This document shows positions 34,740-47,900 of a stretch of DNA of 64,000 nt, piece by piece. The DNA lies in NCBI GenBank assembly GCA_021234155.1, contig JAJEKV010000136.1:62001-126000 (forward strand), written 5' to 3'. Positions within the stretch are counted from its first letter, which is position 1; each line of letters starts with the position of its first letter. Source of the stretch: Isoetes taiwanensis. Taxonomy: Eukaryota; Streptophyta; Lycopodiopsida; Isoetales; Isoetaceae. A program made the position numbers and the translations under genes. A model generated the notes under the pieces. It was given only the letters and a program-made list of their open reading frames with translations, made no database searches and was not told the origin of the DNA.

Positions 34740-36430
34740 GCCTATAACTAACACCTTTAAAGATTGTGATTACGTGTACATTTGAGGGAGTCACATCTGC
34801 GCCACATTTTAGTCATCTGTTTGTCTTGCAATAAATTAATTTGCCTGCAATGAGTGGATGTATTCGAGCCACTTGTGTCAAGTGTTACGGAAATGATGAA
34901 TTAGAAACCACCTTCCACCACTATTGAAACTACCTTCGGCTTCCACAAACTTTGACTATTGCAAGCAATTTAATGGAAGCTAGGCATGCATAGAAGTGTC
35001 CATGCCATCTATCTTTTTTTGCAATAGTTGCATTTCATAATTCGTGGAATCAATTGATGACAACTTATTGTCGGCATAGAAATTGTTTTTGACACAAGAA
35101 TACCTCATGGAATCAATTCAACTCATGGAATTCACAATTCAAGACGTCTCACTGCAATAACGTCTCAAGACGTCTCATCATGGAATACTAGATATAATTG
35201 GTTTTGAGGGCAACCATTACAACACCACCTTTGGATGATTGAACGGTTTGGATACAGGGAACCACAATATTATTTAGGCATTCCACATAATTATCATTGG
35301 ACTAGTAATGATACCCAGCATTGCTGGGCATAAGTTGGGCGCCTGTAAATGTTTTGGCCGCAATGAGAAAAGCATGGAATAGTAATCCAAAAGTCTCTAA
35401 GGTTAAATTAATCTTGTTCACATCTATCTATAAAATTACACATTCAAGAGGTAGCATTGAGTGGTTAAGAGGATATTTCATCTCGTAGGATCGTTTTGTA
35501 GACAACACTTTTGTACTTGATCACAGTTCTAACTGCAACCTCCATGCCATCTCCTTAGCAGTTACATCATGACCTTTGAGTTTTTGGCAATGGCATTTTG
35601 AACTGAATCAGAGAACATGAAGAAAAAGCAAATATAGGATCTAAATCCAAAAAAATTCCATTGATCAGGTTTAAAATTGTTAGCAAAAGAGAACACTGTG
35701 CAAAGTGCTATGTTACACAATGCAAAATGTTAAACAAGGAATCATATTTGAGCATATAGACCATCACCACATAACAAGAGATTTCAATGGCAGAATTGTG
35801 GTACAATATGGTATTTGGGTCGCAGAAAAACATAGAAAGTTGATTAGTTCTGATCAAGGTCAGAGTATCATGTATATACTGTCTATATTTTGATTATGTA
35901 TATCTTGTGTTTGTGTTGGTTGTTTAATCATGGTGAACATGTTTTATTACAAGTTTAGAAGTGGAAATTTAACGGTAAATACTATATCTTTCATATAAAT
36001 CATGTGTACTTTGAATCAAGAGTTTATTACATTGTTTATGTGCGACTTGAAGTCTAATATTTGAGTTATTTCTTGAGTTTTCTTTGTCTTACTTAGAAGT
36101 AATTTGCTACTGATTTGGCTATACATTAGGTCCTGTTTATGAGTGCAATTCTAGCCTTATAAAAGGTGTCGACTAATGACTTTGATGAAATAAAATGGGA
36201 TGATGCATGCCAAGAATTCCATAAATCGAGGGATGATGCGACGAGAAGCACTGCCCTTTTGATTTATGCTACTTCAACCCAAAAATACGATGAAGAGAGT
36301 ATAGAGGTCAAGGATATTGTACTCTCTGAAGATGCAAACCTAGAAAATGTGCCTGGACATTTCAGTCAATAGCGTCAACATGCATGCTATTAATCTTTGG
36401 CTAGCACGTTATGATTGTGCATTTATGCAA
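34740..36430. other. P450 5' flank and intergenic DNA
   Basis: A TATATATGTGTG stretch about 30-40 bases upstream of the P450 ATG could be its TATA region. Further on I see AT-rich DNA, GACGTCTC duplications at about 35140-35180, and a 68-codon plus frame (36166-36372) with no known motif. Confidence 0.4.
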
Positions 36431-37111
36431 TACGAGAAATGCCTTGAAGCAATAGTGTAGGCTTATAGTTGGTCACCAAGTGTAGGCCGGGTATAGGTCT
36501 GAGACCCCCTGGGTCGCAGACATTGTCCTGGAATCGATAGATTGCGGGTTATGAATTTTGGGAGGCTAAGGCGAGTACGGACGTGTGCCGCCATGATCCT
36601 CTAGCCACCCATGGAACCATTGTGCTCCGAGAAGGGGCTTGTCCCATTCCTGCCTCATCAAACCTGGGAGATGCAACCTAAAGTAGTTCCGTAGGGTGAT
36701 TCCATGGGATTACGCCTTCGAAAGGCTACAATCATGCCATATCATGTTTCAACCTATCTGCCAAGCGTGCACAGGAGGGGCATAATGGACTAGCCTAGCC
36801 AATGTTCTATACCATGCAAAGCCACTGTCTTAACTTTGTCTGTTCTTATTCAAAGATCCTGATGTCAGGCTGGGGTATATTATTTATACGTTTTGTTACT
36901 AGGTGCTAGCATGTATGTACGCTTATGTAGTATAGGATATCCCAGAGGAGGAATGGGGCCAATGACACCTTCGTGTCCTTGGCTTGGACACAAAGCCATC
37001 AGAAGTGGTTCGAGTCGGACGAAGGGCCTTTCTTGGTGATAGTGTCACTGGGAAATGGGATTTTCTATATTTATACGATGGGAGTATCATATAGGTTCGG
37101 GGAGCATCACA
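36431..37111 (+). mobile_element. Diverged LTR remnant, plus orientation
   Basis: The reverse complement matches the inner part of the 6582-8188 LTR in order: TAGAACAT(C/T)GGCTAGG, GCCCCTCC(C/T)GTGCAC, GATGAGGCAGG, GGTTCCATGGGTG. It ends GGGGAGCATCACA at 37111, equivalent to the LTR end (AAGGAGCGTCACA). No primer-binding site follows (GCTAAGGGG), so it is probably a solo or truncated LTR. Confidence 0.65.
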
Positions 37112-38638
37112 GCTAAGGGGTTGAAAATGATAAAACTGATATTACATGGAATTTTCCAAATTCATTTAGTGGCAGAGTGAAACTCCACTTCAAAAACGAG
37201 ATTTTGCTTTTCCCAATTTTAAGAGAAAAGTTCTAGGTTCTGGTACAACCACATTTTACTAAGAGATGTGGATAATTTAACCATCATTCGGTGCATCATA
37301 AAGTGCATTGTACAGATTTCTTACCTTCAAGATGCAAATGACATCTTTTTCGATTACAAATATTCTTGGTAGATGAATATCCAAACAATAAGTTCTATGA
37401 GGTTCTTAGCTTAAGCATGAATAGGTATGTTCCTTTTAGTTTGATGATTATAACTAGTCAATGCATCCTTTTCTGCAGGCTTCGACACAACCAACATAAT
37501 GGTCTTCGAGAAGTATGGTGGTGTATAATGCCAATTTAATGCTTTTGTTATATGGCCACATGGTTTCAAAGTTTTCTCCGCTCCTAAAGTATATTTGCTT
37601 AACAATTTCAAATCTTGCACAACAGCACATTAAATTTCAATATTAAAGCAATATAACTAAGCCAACTAGAGTTTAATGAGGGGAAACACAATCATGGCTC
37701 GGCAGTTAAAAATGAGATTGAGGCTTGAGATAACTTGTTGCCATCCTTTTTGTATTTCTAACTTACAGGGAATTATCAGGGAAAGCCATTGTGTTAAAAG
37801 TGCTAGGACTGCCAGTCAATTGAACACTATCAAGTAGTAGCAATCTTTTCCCATATTCCATTCTCTATCAAGGATTGTTCATGTCAAGTTGTTTTATCTC
37901 AGCTGCAAAAAAGTGAGGCTTTTCAAATTTTCAAAAGATGGAGAAACTCTGCCTTCCAAACAACTACTAAAAAAGACCAACCTTAACAAGTTCAGTGTAG
38001 CTCCCCAACTCAGTAGCAGATGCTCAACATTGAAAGCTTTCTAAATTCTGTTATTGACTGTGAGATCTACTAATTTTCGGTCTTATGGCTGTAAAAATTA
38101 GAAATCGTTGTTGGAAATTACATGGGGCATGGCTATGGCAGATATCTCTGATTTTTTTCGCTTTTCTACTCTTTTCCTCTGGCACTTCTTTGCACCCACT
38201 TCTAGATCCTCTCATTCCCACATTCGTGTATGCTTTCTTTCCTTTCTCCTTTTTCCTTTGTCTATTCTTCATTAAATCGTATCTTATCCTTGCAATGGAG
38301 GACAAACATTCCTAGAGTTTGATTTTCGTTGGAGGGCTTTTCTACAAGAGTCACAATTTCCAGTGGGAAGGATTCATAGGCTGTTGAAGACACGAGTTTT
38401 TGCTAATGGAAGGGTCGAAGCCATGAAGTTGTCTGTATATTTTACAATCTGCAGCTATATTGAAGTATTTAACTGTAGGAGTCTTAGAATTGGCTGGGAA
38501 TGCAAGTATAGATTTGAAGGTAAAATGTATAATTCCAGCTCTTTCCTCTAGCTACTTCAGCTTGAGGCCCTCGTAAATCTTGCAACCAGGTTATTCTGGA
38601 TTGCATATTATTTTTTGAGGTTTATTCAAAGTTAAAAG
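37112..38638. other. Non-coding stretch
   Basis: No gene recognised; a plus frame at 38085-38315 is hydrophobic by composition only (phenylalanine- and leucine-rich) and has no supporting features. Confidence 0.4.
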
Positions 38639-39145
38639 ATGGGCAAGCAAAAGGTACATTATCAGCATATTGGTCATTGGACATGTCGACTCTGGCAAGT
38701 CCACAACCACTGGACATCTTATCTACCAAGTTGGGTGGTATTGACAAATATACCATTAAATGTTTTGAGAAGGAAGCTGCTGAAATGAATAAGCGTTCAT
38801 TAGAGTAGTTACAAGTTCAAGGTTGAGCCTGAGGGTGGAATTACCATTGATATTGCCTTGTGGAAGTTTGGAGACCACAGAGTATTACTGCATTGTTATT
38901 GATGCTCCTAAGCATCGTAACATGATTAATGGAACTTCACAGATTGATTGTGTTGTTTTGATTATTGATTCTATAACTGGAGCTTTTGAGGATGGTATTT
39001 CTAAGGATGGTCAAACCCGTGAGCATGCATTTCTTGCATTCACAACGGAAGTGAAACAGATGATTTGTTGCTGCGACAAGATGGATGAGACTCTAAGGCT
39101 AGATATGATGAGATTATTAAGGAAGTGTCATCATATTTAATACTA
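38639..39145 (+). pseudogene. EF1A: Elongation factor 1-alpha processed pseudogene, 5' part
   Basis: It begins at an ATG with MGKQKV and keeps the G1 loop as [13 protein letters not shown], then LIYQVGWY-type drift, [35 protein letters not shown] (family: VIDAPGH, the G3 region), [20 protein letters not shown]-type sequence with [19 protein letters not shown] (family: NKMD) and [14 protein letters not shown]. These follow EF1-alpha, the GTPase that brings aminoacyl-tRNA to the ribosome, from residue 1 to about 170. Several small deletions shift the frame and at least one stop occurs. No intron and no promoter-like start, so it is a retrocopy truncated at about 39145. Confidence 0.9.
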
Positions 39146-41532
39146 GAGTTGTTACTGGAACTATCCTGGGTTCATCCACCAGAATTGTTCCAGCATACCC
39201 TTTGCCACTTCAACCCAGATATCTAACAAGAGAGATTTCCATTTCATAAGGTACTACCACTTTTGGAATCTTCACTTGATTCTTTATGGCTATGGAGAAT
39301 TTCATGACTAATGGATTTACTTATATGTTGTGGTGATTGCCCAAACTTTATAGAATTCAGCAGTTTTTACGTCAGGCCAAAACTGCATTTTCTAAAAGGG
39401 TCCAAATGTTTCTAAAATTGAAAGCAATTGATGTTTTATTATAAAACATGTTGATTTGCATGTTTTCATGTTTCACTGCTATTAGATGACATTATATGAA
39501 GTCGTCAAACCATATTTAGCTCAAAAAGGCTGTTTGAGATTGTGAATTGTTTCTCCTTTACTATAACAAGTTTTGACGTAAGACTTGTGGCCATAAGTTG
39601 TCAACTCTAAGAGCTATAATTTAATAATTTTTTGAAGTCTCCATAAGTCGCGTTGATCTCAATTTTCACGAAAGAAAATTTGACACAGAATCCAGGACAA
39701 AAATAGAACTAAAATGGTGTAACTAAACTCATATATAAGCTTTCTATGGGCAATAAATGATGCATTCCATACATTCCACTTATATCTACATAATAAAGAA
39801 TTTTATCAACTTAAATATGGTGAATAACTATGTATTCTTTATATTTAGAAGTGGTTGCCAGTACATAAAATTAGAGCTTAGTTAAGGTAATAGTACAAAA
39901 AACACATCTTTTATGATAGGCAATATTTTTTTAATGAATGTGACCCTTGCTTGGCACCATAGACATGAATCTTATGTTAAAAGTAACACATTATGTAGAA
40001 GATTTGATTTAAAATAGAAATGGACCATTTCTAGTTTGTTCTTAGACTTGCCATACTTTAAAGCAAGGTAACATTCTTTTTCAACTCATGATTGACAAAA
40101 CATGTGATACAAGTCCAAAATATAGTTTGTATCATCTTAATGCAAAACATACGATGAAATCTTCTTATTTTTTACTATCATAAACTTAGGACACGTGTTT
40201 GCTACTTAAGAGTTCCTATTTTCAAACCATATATAAAGCATGTTCCCCTTCTATTTTCTTTGATGCAAAAAAAACCTGGGAGAGACACGTGTTCTTCAAA
40301 AAAAAACATGAATGAAAATTATAAAGAAAATCGACTGGATTCTTGCTTTGGAATGAAAATTAAAAAGAAAATCGACAGGATTCTTGCTTTGGAAGCAATC
40401 GAATCCCCTGCTCTATGAGTCGGATTTGGGGTATCTTTGGATCCGAGCCCCAAATATTTTGCGTGTCCCGGCTATGGCATTGAAGCTCTAGCAACCCGGG
40501 TCAGCTGGAATATGACCCGCTAAATGCGCCGACCAAATGCCTCTTCTTGGCCGCAAGATTTGTAAATCTTGCTTCGGGAATAAACCGCATCGACTATCGC
40601 CGTAAAAATTCTCCAAAGTGATGAAAATGACATCAAAAAATGGGGCTTAATGCGTGAAGTGTCGATATGTGCAACCTTGATTCGCGCAAATCCGGGCGGA
40701 AGATCCGGTCAAAGAATGGAGCTCGAGGATCCAAAAACAGGGCCAAGAATGAAAAAGGGGGGTTTCGCTAGTCTTTGCAACCTCGCTATGATCTTAAGCA
40801 AAAACCTCTTTCAAAATGGCCCTTTTTGCTCGGCTGCCATAGCCAAGTTAGATTTGAGCTTTTAGACATGATCCCCGCCTTCTTATCTTTCAGGCCCTTT
40901 TATTTTTCGATCGTGCATTTGCGGCTCTAAATCGATTCAATTGCCGGCAAGGCGGCTTCCAAATCAGACCCATGGCGGTTTGGCGGCTCCATCTTGCCGA
41001 AATGCAAGATCGACAAGCACTCTGCAACCAACTTGGACCGGACAAGCACTCGCAACCAACTTCTTGCAGAGGTATTTTCCATTTTTTTTTCTAATAATTA
41101 AGTGCCATGTAATCGGATTGGAACAGAGAAAGCTTTTTTTCATTGGGTTGGGTTAGGCGACAACATACTCTGAAGGCCGCTCACTTATGGCAAGGTCTGG
41201 ACACAGGTAAGAAGCAGTGGGCTTGGAAAATCTTGCTGCTAAATGGCTCAAAAAGTAGTTGAAAAAGGGCAAGAGAAGGATTTGTCTCAGGCATTGTATA
41301 TATGCGAAGTCTCCTCTTTATGAATCCATGTGCTGTCAGCATTATCAGGTGCTCATCCTCCTTGAACACATTTACTGGCATTATGGATGGGATTCTCTCC
41401 CCAGGAGAAATTGGTAACATCGGCAAAGGATTAATCTTAGTAAGAAGTTTGAAGATTAAGAGAAAAAGAAGGTGAGATTCTTGGACTCTTTGAAATTCTA
41501 ATGCATTTGGATGTAGCTGTACTTTAAACATA
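39146..41532. other. Non-coding stretch
   Basis: A 41-base unit (AAAATTA(T/A)AAAGAAAATCGAC...TTCTTGCTTTGGAA) is tandemly duplicated at about 40311-40395. 40400-41060 is more GC-rich and has short frames (40650-40865, 40941-41156) without motifs; it could be part of an old LTR. No gene seen. Confidence 0.4.
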
Positions 41533-42843
41533 TGATGAAGCTGTAACCTCACATGATTGCAAAAACTGGCTGAAGGCCATGCAAGAAGAAATGCAATCAT
41601 TTGAGAGAACAAACACTTATGAGGTTGTAGATACTCCTAGTGACAAGAATATTGTTGGAGACAAATGGTTGTACAAGATAAAGACTCAAGCAGATGGAGT
41701 AACACCAAAATTCAAGGCAAGGCTGGTTGCCCAGGGATTCACCCAGAGGTATGGACAAGATTATGAAGAAACCTTTTCTCCTCTGATGAAAATGAATAGC
41801 ATAAGGATGCTGCTGTCAATTGCAAATGCAGCAAACTTGGAAGTGCATCATATGGATGTAACTACTGCTTTCTTGAATGCAAACTTAGAAGAAGAAATCT
41901 ATATGAAAATACCTCCAGGGTTTGAAAAAGAAAATGGGAAAGTATGGAAATTAAAAAAGGCTGTTTATGGCCTTAAACAATCTCCAAGGGAATGGTATAG
42001 GTGTATAGATTCTTTTCTTAGAGAGCAGGGCTTTGGAAAATTGCAGAATTCATAGAGGAGCTGAATGGTGCATAATAGCCCTCTATGTAGATGACAATAT
42101 AATGGTAGCTAATGGCATTGATATTTTAGAACATTGCAAGAACATTCTGAAAAGCAAGTTCAAAATGTCAGTCATTAATTGGTTGTTTGTCCTATGTTGC
42201 CAACTGTACTAGGCCAGACATTGCTTATGTGGTGAATATGCTAAGCAGGTACAACAATGATCCAGGAAAGGAGCATTGGATGGCAGCTAAACGTGTGCTT
42301 AGATACTTAAAAGGTACAATGAATCATGGAGTTAGCTATGGTACAGAAAACTTACAATTGCATGCTTATTGTGATGCTGATTGGGGAGGAGACCTAGATA
42401 CAAGGAAATCCACTTCAGGATATTTAACATTCTTAGAAGGAGCCCCTGTTAGTTGGAAATGCAAAAAGCAAAATGCTACAGCCATGTCAAGTGCTGAGGC
42501 TAAATATGCCTCAGCTGTATTAGCTACCAAAGAAGTAATATGGGAAAGAAGGCTGCTGATAGAACTTGGTTTTGACCAAAACAAAGCTACTGAATTGTAC
42601 TGTGACAGTACAAGCTGCATAGCAATGACGAAGGACCCAGTCTTCCATGAAAGATCTAAGCACATAGAACTTGAACTTCATTTTATCAGAGAAATAGTTG
42701 CAAAGGATATAGTCAAATTGGTGTATGTTAACACTGCCAAGCAACTAGCAGACCTGCTCACAAAACCCCTGGCAATGACAAGATTTACAGAATTGAAGTG
42801 CATGATTAAATGTGTGGATTACAACATGAAGGGGGAATGTTGA
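41533..42843 (+). pseudogene. Ty1/copia pol remnant 1 (RT and RNase H)
   Basis: The RT part reads WLKAMQEEM, VGDKWLYKIK, KARLVAQGF, HHMDVTTAFLN, YGLKQSPREWY, then in another frame IALYVDDNIM (catalytic YVDD). The RNase H part (42187-42843) has CTRPDIAYVVNMLSRY, DADWGGD, KSTSGYL, MSSAEAKYA and KHIELELHFIRE. A deletion between the two parts removes the end of RT, and a frameshift precedes YVDD. Gag, protease and integrase are missing. A purine-rich GAAGGGGGAA at 42828-42837 precedes a TGTTGAATT LTR start, so the 3' end is natural while the 5' end is lost. It belongs to a different copia lineage from the elements at 46-58 kb. Confidence 0.9.
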
Positions 42844-43040
42844 ATTTATCATGTTGTAATTACATTCAAGTGCTGCTACAAATACAGTGATGTTGAACAC
42901 AAAGGCAGATGTTGGACTCTGTTGCATATAAGGATTCAAAATTGTTAACCTAACTTATGACTTAAGGTTAATAACCTAGGTGATTAAGGTTGGAAGACCA
43001 TTGGGATCGATTTATTGAATTTCTCTATGGTTGAAGGAGC
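42838..43040 (+). mobile_element. Start of 3' LTR of copia remnant 1
   Basis: It starts TGTTGAATTTATCATGTTG right after the polypurine tract; the RNase H stop lies inside it. The outer end is not determined, because no second LTR is in the window. Confidence 0.55.
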
Positions 43041-44465
43041 GGAAGACATATTTAGTAAAGGGACTGGATTTTGACACGAATAAAAAGTTGAGGGGGAAAA
43101 ACTCTATTCAAAGTTCCGGATAGGAACTTCGCATATGGAAAGCTCGACCGATTCGGCTTGATGGCCGGATCTGGAGCTATAAACAAATTGAAGGAGCATA
43201 GCAGATATATCTGTGAATTTCTAACGTGTTTGCTATAAGAAGATAGGAAGATCCGATTGATCAAAGGTGAGTTCCTGGACGGGTCAAACATGGTCAATGA
43301 CCTTAGCTACAGTTAAATTACTGTAGCAATTTTAAAGGTTGAAGATACATTAAATCTAATGGTAGAATGACTATTGAAATCATATAGTCATTGAAGTATA
43401 GCTTATTTGCTTGAAGGATTTGTATATGCATAAGATCGATGGAATTGCATTAAAGAAAATTGAAATTGTTTAGATCATTGCATGTTTAATCAAGTTATTG
43501 AATTAACTTGCGTTTGCTTTAAATTCTTCAATTATAGCTTAGAGGCAGACAAGATTACGCATGTTGCTATTTTGACGCCTATGCATGAGCATTAGGATTG
43601 AGTAAGTGTATTCATGCCAGCTAATGCTACGACTTTTCAGAACTGCATTTTTCTCAGTGAATGAAGAAAGTTCTAGATGCAAGAACTCAACTAGTGAAAG
43701 TGTGACAAGGCCTTGGCCTGAACAAAGATATTGCAACAGTCAAGAAAGCTGCAGCTTTAATGTTCCTAATGAATGCTAGGCAACTGCAAGCAGATGGAAA
43801 ATTCTACAGTTGTTCGTGCTGGGAAACAAATTCGTCAACAGTTTTATTTAAAATCCAAAATTGCTTGTGTTTCAGTCCGTTAGTTTTGCAGGTCATTATC
43901 ACTACATGAAGGATGTCTATAATTGAGTGTTTATGGCTGACTAAGGTTACACCTCCCCATTCAACTGGGGTGTGCAGAGGCATCAAGAACACGTAAAGAG
44001 CTTTAAACCTCCTGAAGCAAAGCACTTGCCTAATTATTGTCACATGAAAGATACCAAGGTTTCAACTTGGAAGAAGCAGACAACACAAATATTTCTTTAT
44101 ATGGCTATAAAGCTTTCTGTATTAAGAGATTGCTGGTTGTATCATCACAGTCAATGGTTATTTTTTAGTTTTATGATATCTTCGCAGTTGCTAATCAGTT
44201 AAAGAGATTGCTGGCCGTATCATCATAGTCAATGGTTATTTTTCAGTTTTATGATATTTCTTGCTTGTTTTTCGAGCTTCATTCATTGGCTTCAAAGTGC
44301 ATAGCCAAATCATTCTAAGAATTTTTTTTTTTTTTTTTTTCAAGGCAGTTTATGTATTCATATGATATAACTTTACAGCACAAAAAAACCCTGAAGATTT
44401 AGGGAAAAAGATAAGAAACTGTTCTCAGAATATACAGTAAATGAAAAAAGTAGAGTACTCATCAT
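43041..44465. other. Non-coding stretch
   Basis: A roughly 60-base unit (GAGATTGCTGG...TGATAT) is duplicated at 44128 and 44202. A 19-T run lies at about 44322. No gene recognised. Confidence 0.45.
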
Positions 44466-44469
44466 GGAG

Positions 44470-44670
44470 TTGTTCAACATCTTCTTTGGATCAACTTATT
44501 ATAGGGAACAACCTTCTTCTGCTGAACCAAATACTATAGGACCTTCTCCATAAATTTCCACCACTAATCCACTTACTTGCTCAACTGCAACAGCTTCTGT
44601 TACCCTTACTGGCCAGATTTGGATTAAGTGCAAGTAATAATTCTCAGTATCCTTTGCAGACTAGTAGGAT
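44470..44670 (-). pseudogene. Unrecognised exon-like coding stretch
   Basis: After an acceptor-like CTACTAG on the minus strand, a frame reads AKDTENYYLHLIQIWPV, RVTEAVAVEQVSGLVVEIYG, EGPIVFGSAEEG and stops. Amino-acid composition and third-base use look like a real exon. I do not recognise the family. It may belong with the exon-like sequence at 44991-45302, although that is on the other strand. Confidence 0.3.
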
Positions 44671-44742
44671 AAATTGGACCAAAACCTGAATAGAAAAGAA
44701 GGACATATAGACAAGTAATTGCCCAAACCTTATGCCTGAAGA

Positions 44743-44990
44743 CCCGGGGGATTCACATAGTGTAGGCCGTATATACCATGTGAGTGGACGATAAGGGGTT
44801 TTTTTTAACCTAAAGCGTATGAATACGTACGGGAAGGGGTTCTTTAGACCTTAAAAAATCCAATCTCTAGTGATGTATTTCATACGGAAAGGGGTTTTTT
44901 AGACCTTAAAAAAAGCGTATACGAAGGGGTTTTTTATGACCCCTTCCTCGCACATGGCGTATCCCTTATACACTAAGTGGTATCCCCGGG
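44743..44990. mobile_element. 248-bp MITE with 8-bp target duplication
   Basis: Perfect 8-bp direct repeats CCTGAAGA flank it (44735-44742 and 44991-44998). Ends are CCCGGGGGATTCACATAGTG and, inverted, CCCGGGGATACCACTTAGTG. The interior has four repeats of AAGGGGTT(C)TTT...ACC(TT). An 8-bp TSD suggests hAT (9 bp, Mutator-like, if one base is shared). No coding capacity. Confidence 0.85.
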
Positions 44991-45302
44991 CCTGAAGAAC
45001 GCATTCCCATTGTAGAGGTAGCAGAGCTCCTAGCTCCCCATGCTTCTGAATCTATTAAAATCCAACTAGACCTCAGCCCAGCCCTAGAAGAAGATCCAAA
45101 AGATGGTGCATTGTTGGAGAAACCTCTAGGTCATCATGCTTCCATACGGGCAAAGATTCAAGAACTAGTAGTCCACATAACCCTTCATCAGAAAGTGAAA
45201 TCCAAGGTCTCCCGAAACTTGAATTTCAAGATTTTTAATCCAATTTACCTGACCACGTCTACAAAGACACATGGAAATTCCCATATATACATAGAACATT
45301 AA
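44991..45302 (+). pseudogene. Exon-like open frame interrupted by the MITE
   Basis: With the MITE and one TSD copy ignored, the frame runs from ATG 44732 through PEERIPIVEVAELLAPHA, SESIKIQLDLSPALEED, LLEKPLGHHASIRAKIQELV and on to a stop at 45302. It is open without interruption and looks coding. I cannot name the family. The MITE sits four codons after the ATG. Confidence 0.35.
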
Positions 45303-46539
45303 AGAGAAAGCAATAGTAAATGGAATATGCCGCCACACTATTCCTAAAGCTGCCACCTTCTTTTATGAATCTGACTCTCTGCCTCCAAGCAGCCTAACCA
45401 ATCAACAATCTAGATAATAGCGGAAGGTTAATGAGGCTCAAACAGTTATCTTGAAGCTAGTTAGGCTTAGAACAAGCCCAACCCACCAGACTACTCTCAA
45501 AGCCCAGTCTTAAATTATCAACTGTAATAAGACACCAAAACATTCTGCCATAATTCTCAAAAACTGACTAATCACACTGCCATGGCTACATAAAGAAATA
45601 AACCCTGCTGTTTCCATCTACCTGCTCTATGTACTTCTGCCAGTAAGAAATGGTAAAAAGGAAAGAACTTTTCTGCCAGATTATATTTCGAAAGATTTAA
45701 ATATGGATCACCTGGGTGAAAGCCATGGATGCTTGCCTGTGAATCAAAGCAGAAGAAGTCCCTTCGCCTAGCCACAAATTAAAATCCTTGCCCTAAGCCA
45801 ATCCCTTCTCCATCCAGAAAAACAACAAAAAACAGCGCAGGATCTGTAAACCCACGGAAATTAGTTTCCGCCTTTCACAAATGCCGATGGGCAGCCTGGG
45901 GCGTATGAACATAAACGGCCGGCCCAGGGCAGAGCCCTAGGCGGCCAAACGGTGCCGTCTGCCGTCCATTTTATGAGTTTATAACATCACATTCTAAGAA
46001 TTTGAGCATTCTAATATTTTAATATTGGTATCCTTATACTACAATTTAACATGTCATTTTTACTGCAAATTGAGTGCCCTTTGATTTGATTGCTCTTGGA
46101 AGGTTAGTAGCTTAAATATAAATACCTTTAAGAAGTGCTGAACACTAGAGGCATGCTTTACGTATGGAATTCTGACTCTGCAATTTTATCCTCTCAACTT
46201 GTAGCCTTCTTTTGCGATGTTAGGCTAATAAGACATAGTTTATTGCCACTCTTAACCTTAGAGTTGTTTCAAAAAGTCTTTAAAACAAACGAGTCCTTGT
46301 TCGTAGCCAAAGATAGCTTTGTTAATCATACTAGTGACAAGAGCCATGTGTATCATGCTTTTTTATTTTAGAGTTGGAAAAATTGCCTCAGACTTGCAGG
46401 TTTATTCTCTTAGGTGAGTTGAAAGTCTCCTAGTTCTCTTTGCTCGTCATGAGCAAAGATCATGTAGTCCAGGTACAAGATCATAGAAAAGAGAAATTAC
46501 CCATAGCTGCATTACTTGATACATAGTATTTTTCTCTGT
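45303..46539. other. Non-coding stretch
   Basis: No gene recognised. A GC-richer patch at 45880-45975 (GGCCGGCCCAGGGCAGAGCC...) stands out slightly. Confidence 0.4.
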
Positions 46540-47900
46540 TCAGATATTCGGATGTGTTACTTATGCCCATGTCCATAAAGAGAAAAGGAAGAACTTGGAT
46601 ATGCAAACTGAAAAATGTGTGCTTGTTGGATATGCAACTGAGGCGAAGGTATACAGATTATACAGCTTGATTGGAAGAACACTATTGATTAGTAGACATG
46701 TCATTTTCAATGAACATGAATTGTATGGGGGAGCAATTGGCATGTCATGTGTGCGGCATAGTGGGAGTAACAATTTTCTGTATACCCCCCCAAGTTTGGA
46801 TGACTGATACACTTGATGATTGGTGCATGATGGATAACACTCTAGTCTGAGATTTAGAGTCTGATTTTCAGCCATCCACCTCAACACATGAAGCATCATC
46901 AAGTGATGTGAATCATGAAACCATACAAGTAGAAGATACCCCTTCTATGATAGCAGAAAATCAGCTCCCAGTGCATGCACAACAGATCATGGATATTGAT
47001 GAAGTCCCAAGTATTATTGTACAAGGGCATCCATTAATTTATGACAGTGTGAATTGGAGAAGGCCCACGCCCATATAGAGTGATCCTCGGCCAAATAGAG
47101 GCACTACAAAATCTGGTCACACTAGCTACCTTAGCACCAAAGCCATTGAAGCAAGGGAGTCACCTCTTCGGAGAACGAAATCAAGAGGCTTAATGGTCAG
47201 TGCTGATCCTGCTCTTCTTGAACCTGCAAAATGTTCAAGAAGCTTTAGAAGGAGATAATGCAAGTGAGTGGCAGAAAGCTATGGATGAAGAATATGCCTC
47301 TTTGATGAAGAATGACACGTGGAAGCTTGCTCATCTTCCGCCTGGGCATAAAACAAGGTTGCATATGAAACGGGAGCAAATCATTGAAACGAGAGCAAAA
47401 GGAATATTCCTCAAAGATTCCTTTTTTTCCCCCAAAAAGGGGGCTAAAATGAGGTTTAAAAAACCAAAAAGGCATAAAATTGTATTTTGATCCCCCCAAA
47501 ATAGCCCTTTTTTTTTGTGCGAAGAGAGAATTGACTGTGTCAAAGTGACACTTTTCAGCCAACTAGAATTTTTTCCAAGTATGCTTTTTGAGAGAACTCC
47601 TGTTTTAAGAGAACACAACTTTTCACCGAAAATAAAAGTGAAGCAATAACTGGCATTGTAGCATATTAAAAAAACTGAAGATTAAATCTTGATATTAACA
47701 TGCAAAATTTAGAGTATTTTTAAAATAATCAGTTTTGTGCAAAAGCATGAGGAGTGATGAGAGAAGGATCGAGCACAAAGAACAACGATTAGAGCTCTTT
47801 GATTCAAAAGGGCTAACAAATATTCGGTTTTTCATGTGTCTTAGAAATTAGCAAATTTCTCTTGTTTAAAGAGCGGAGATAGCAACGGGCAAGGGATACT

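Noticed and set aside
41181-41612. 143-codon minus frame beside copia remnant 1
   Set aside because: No family match; overlaps the start of the RT frame on the other strand.
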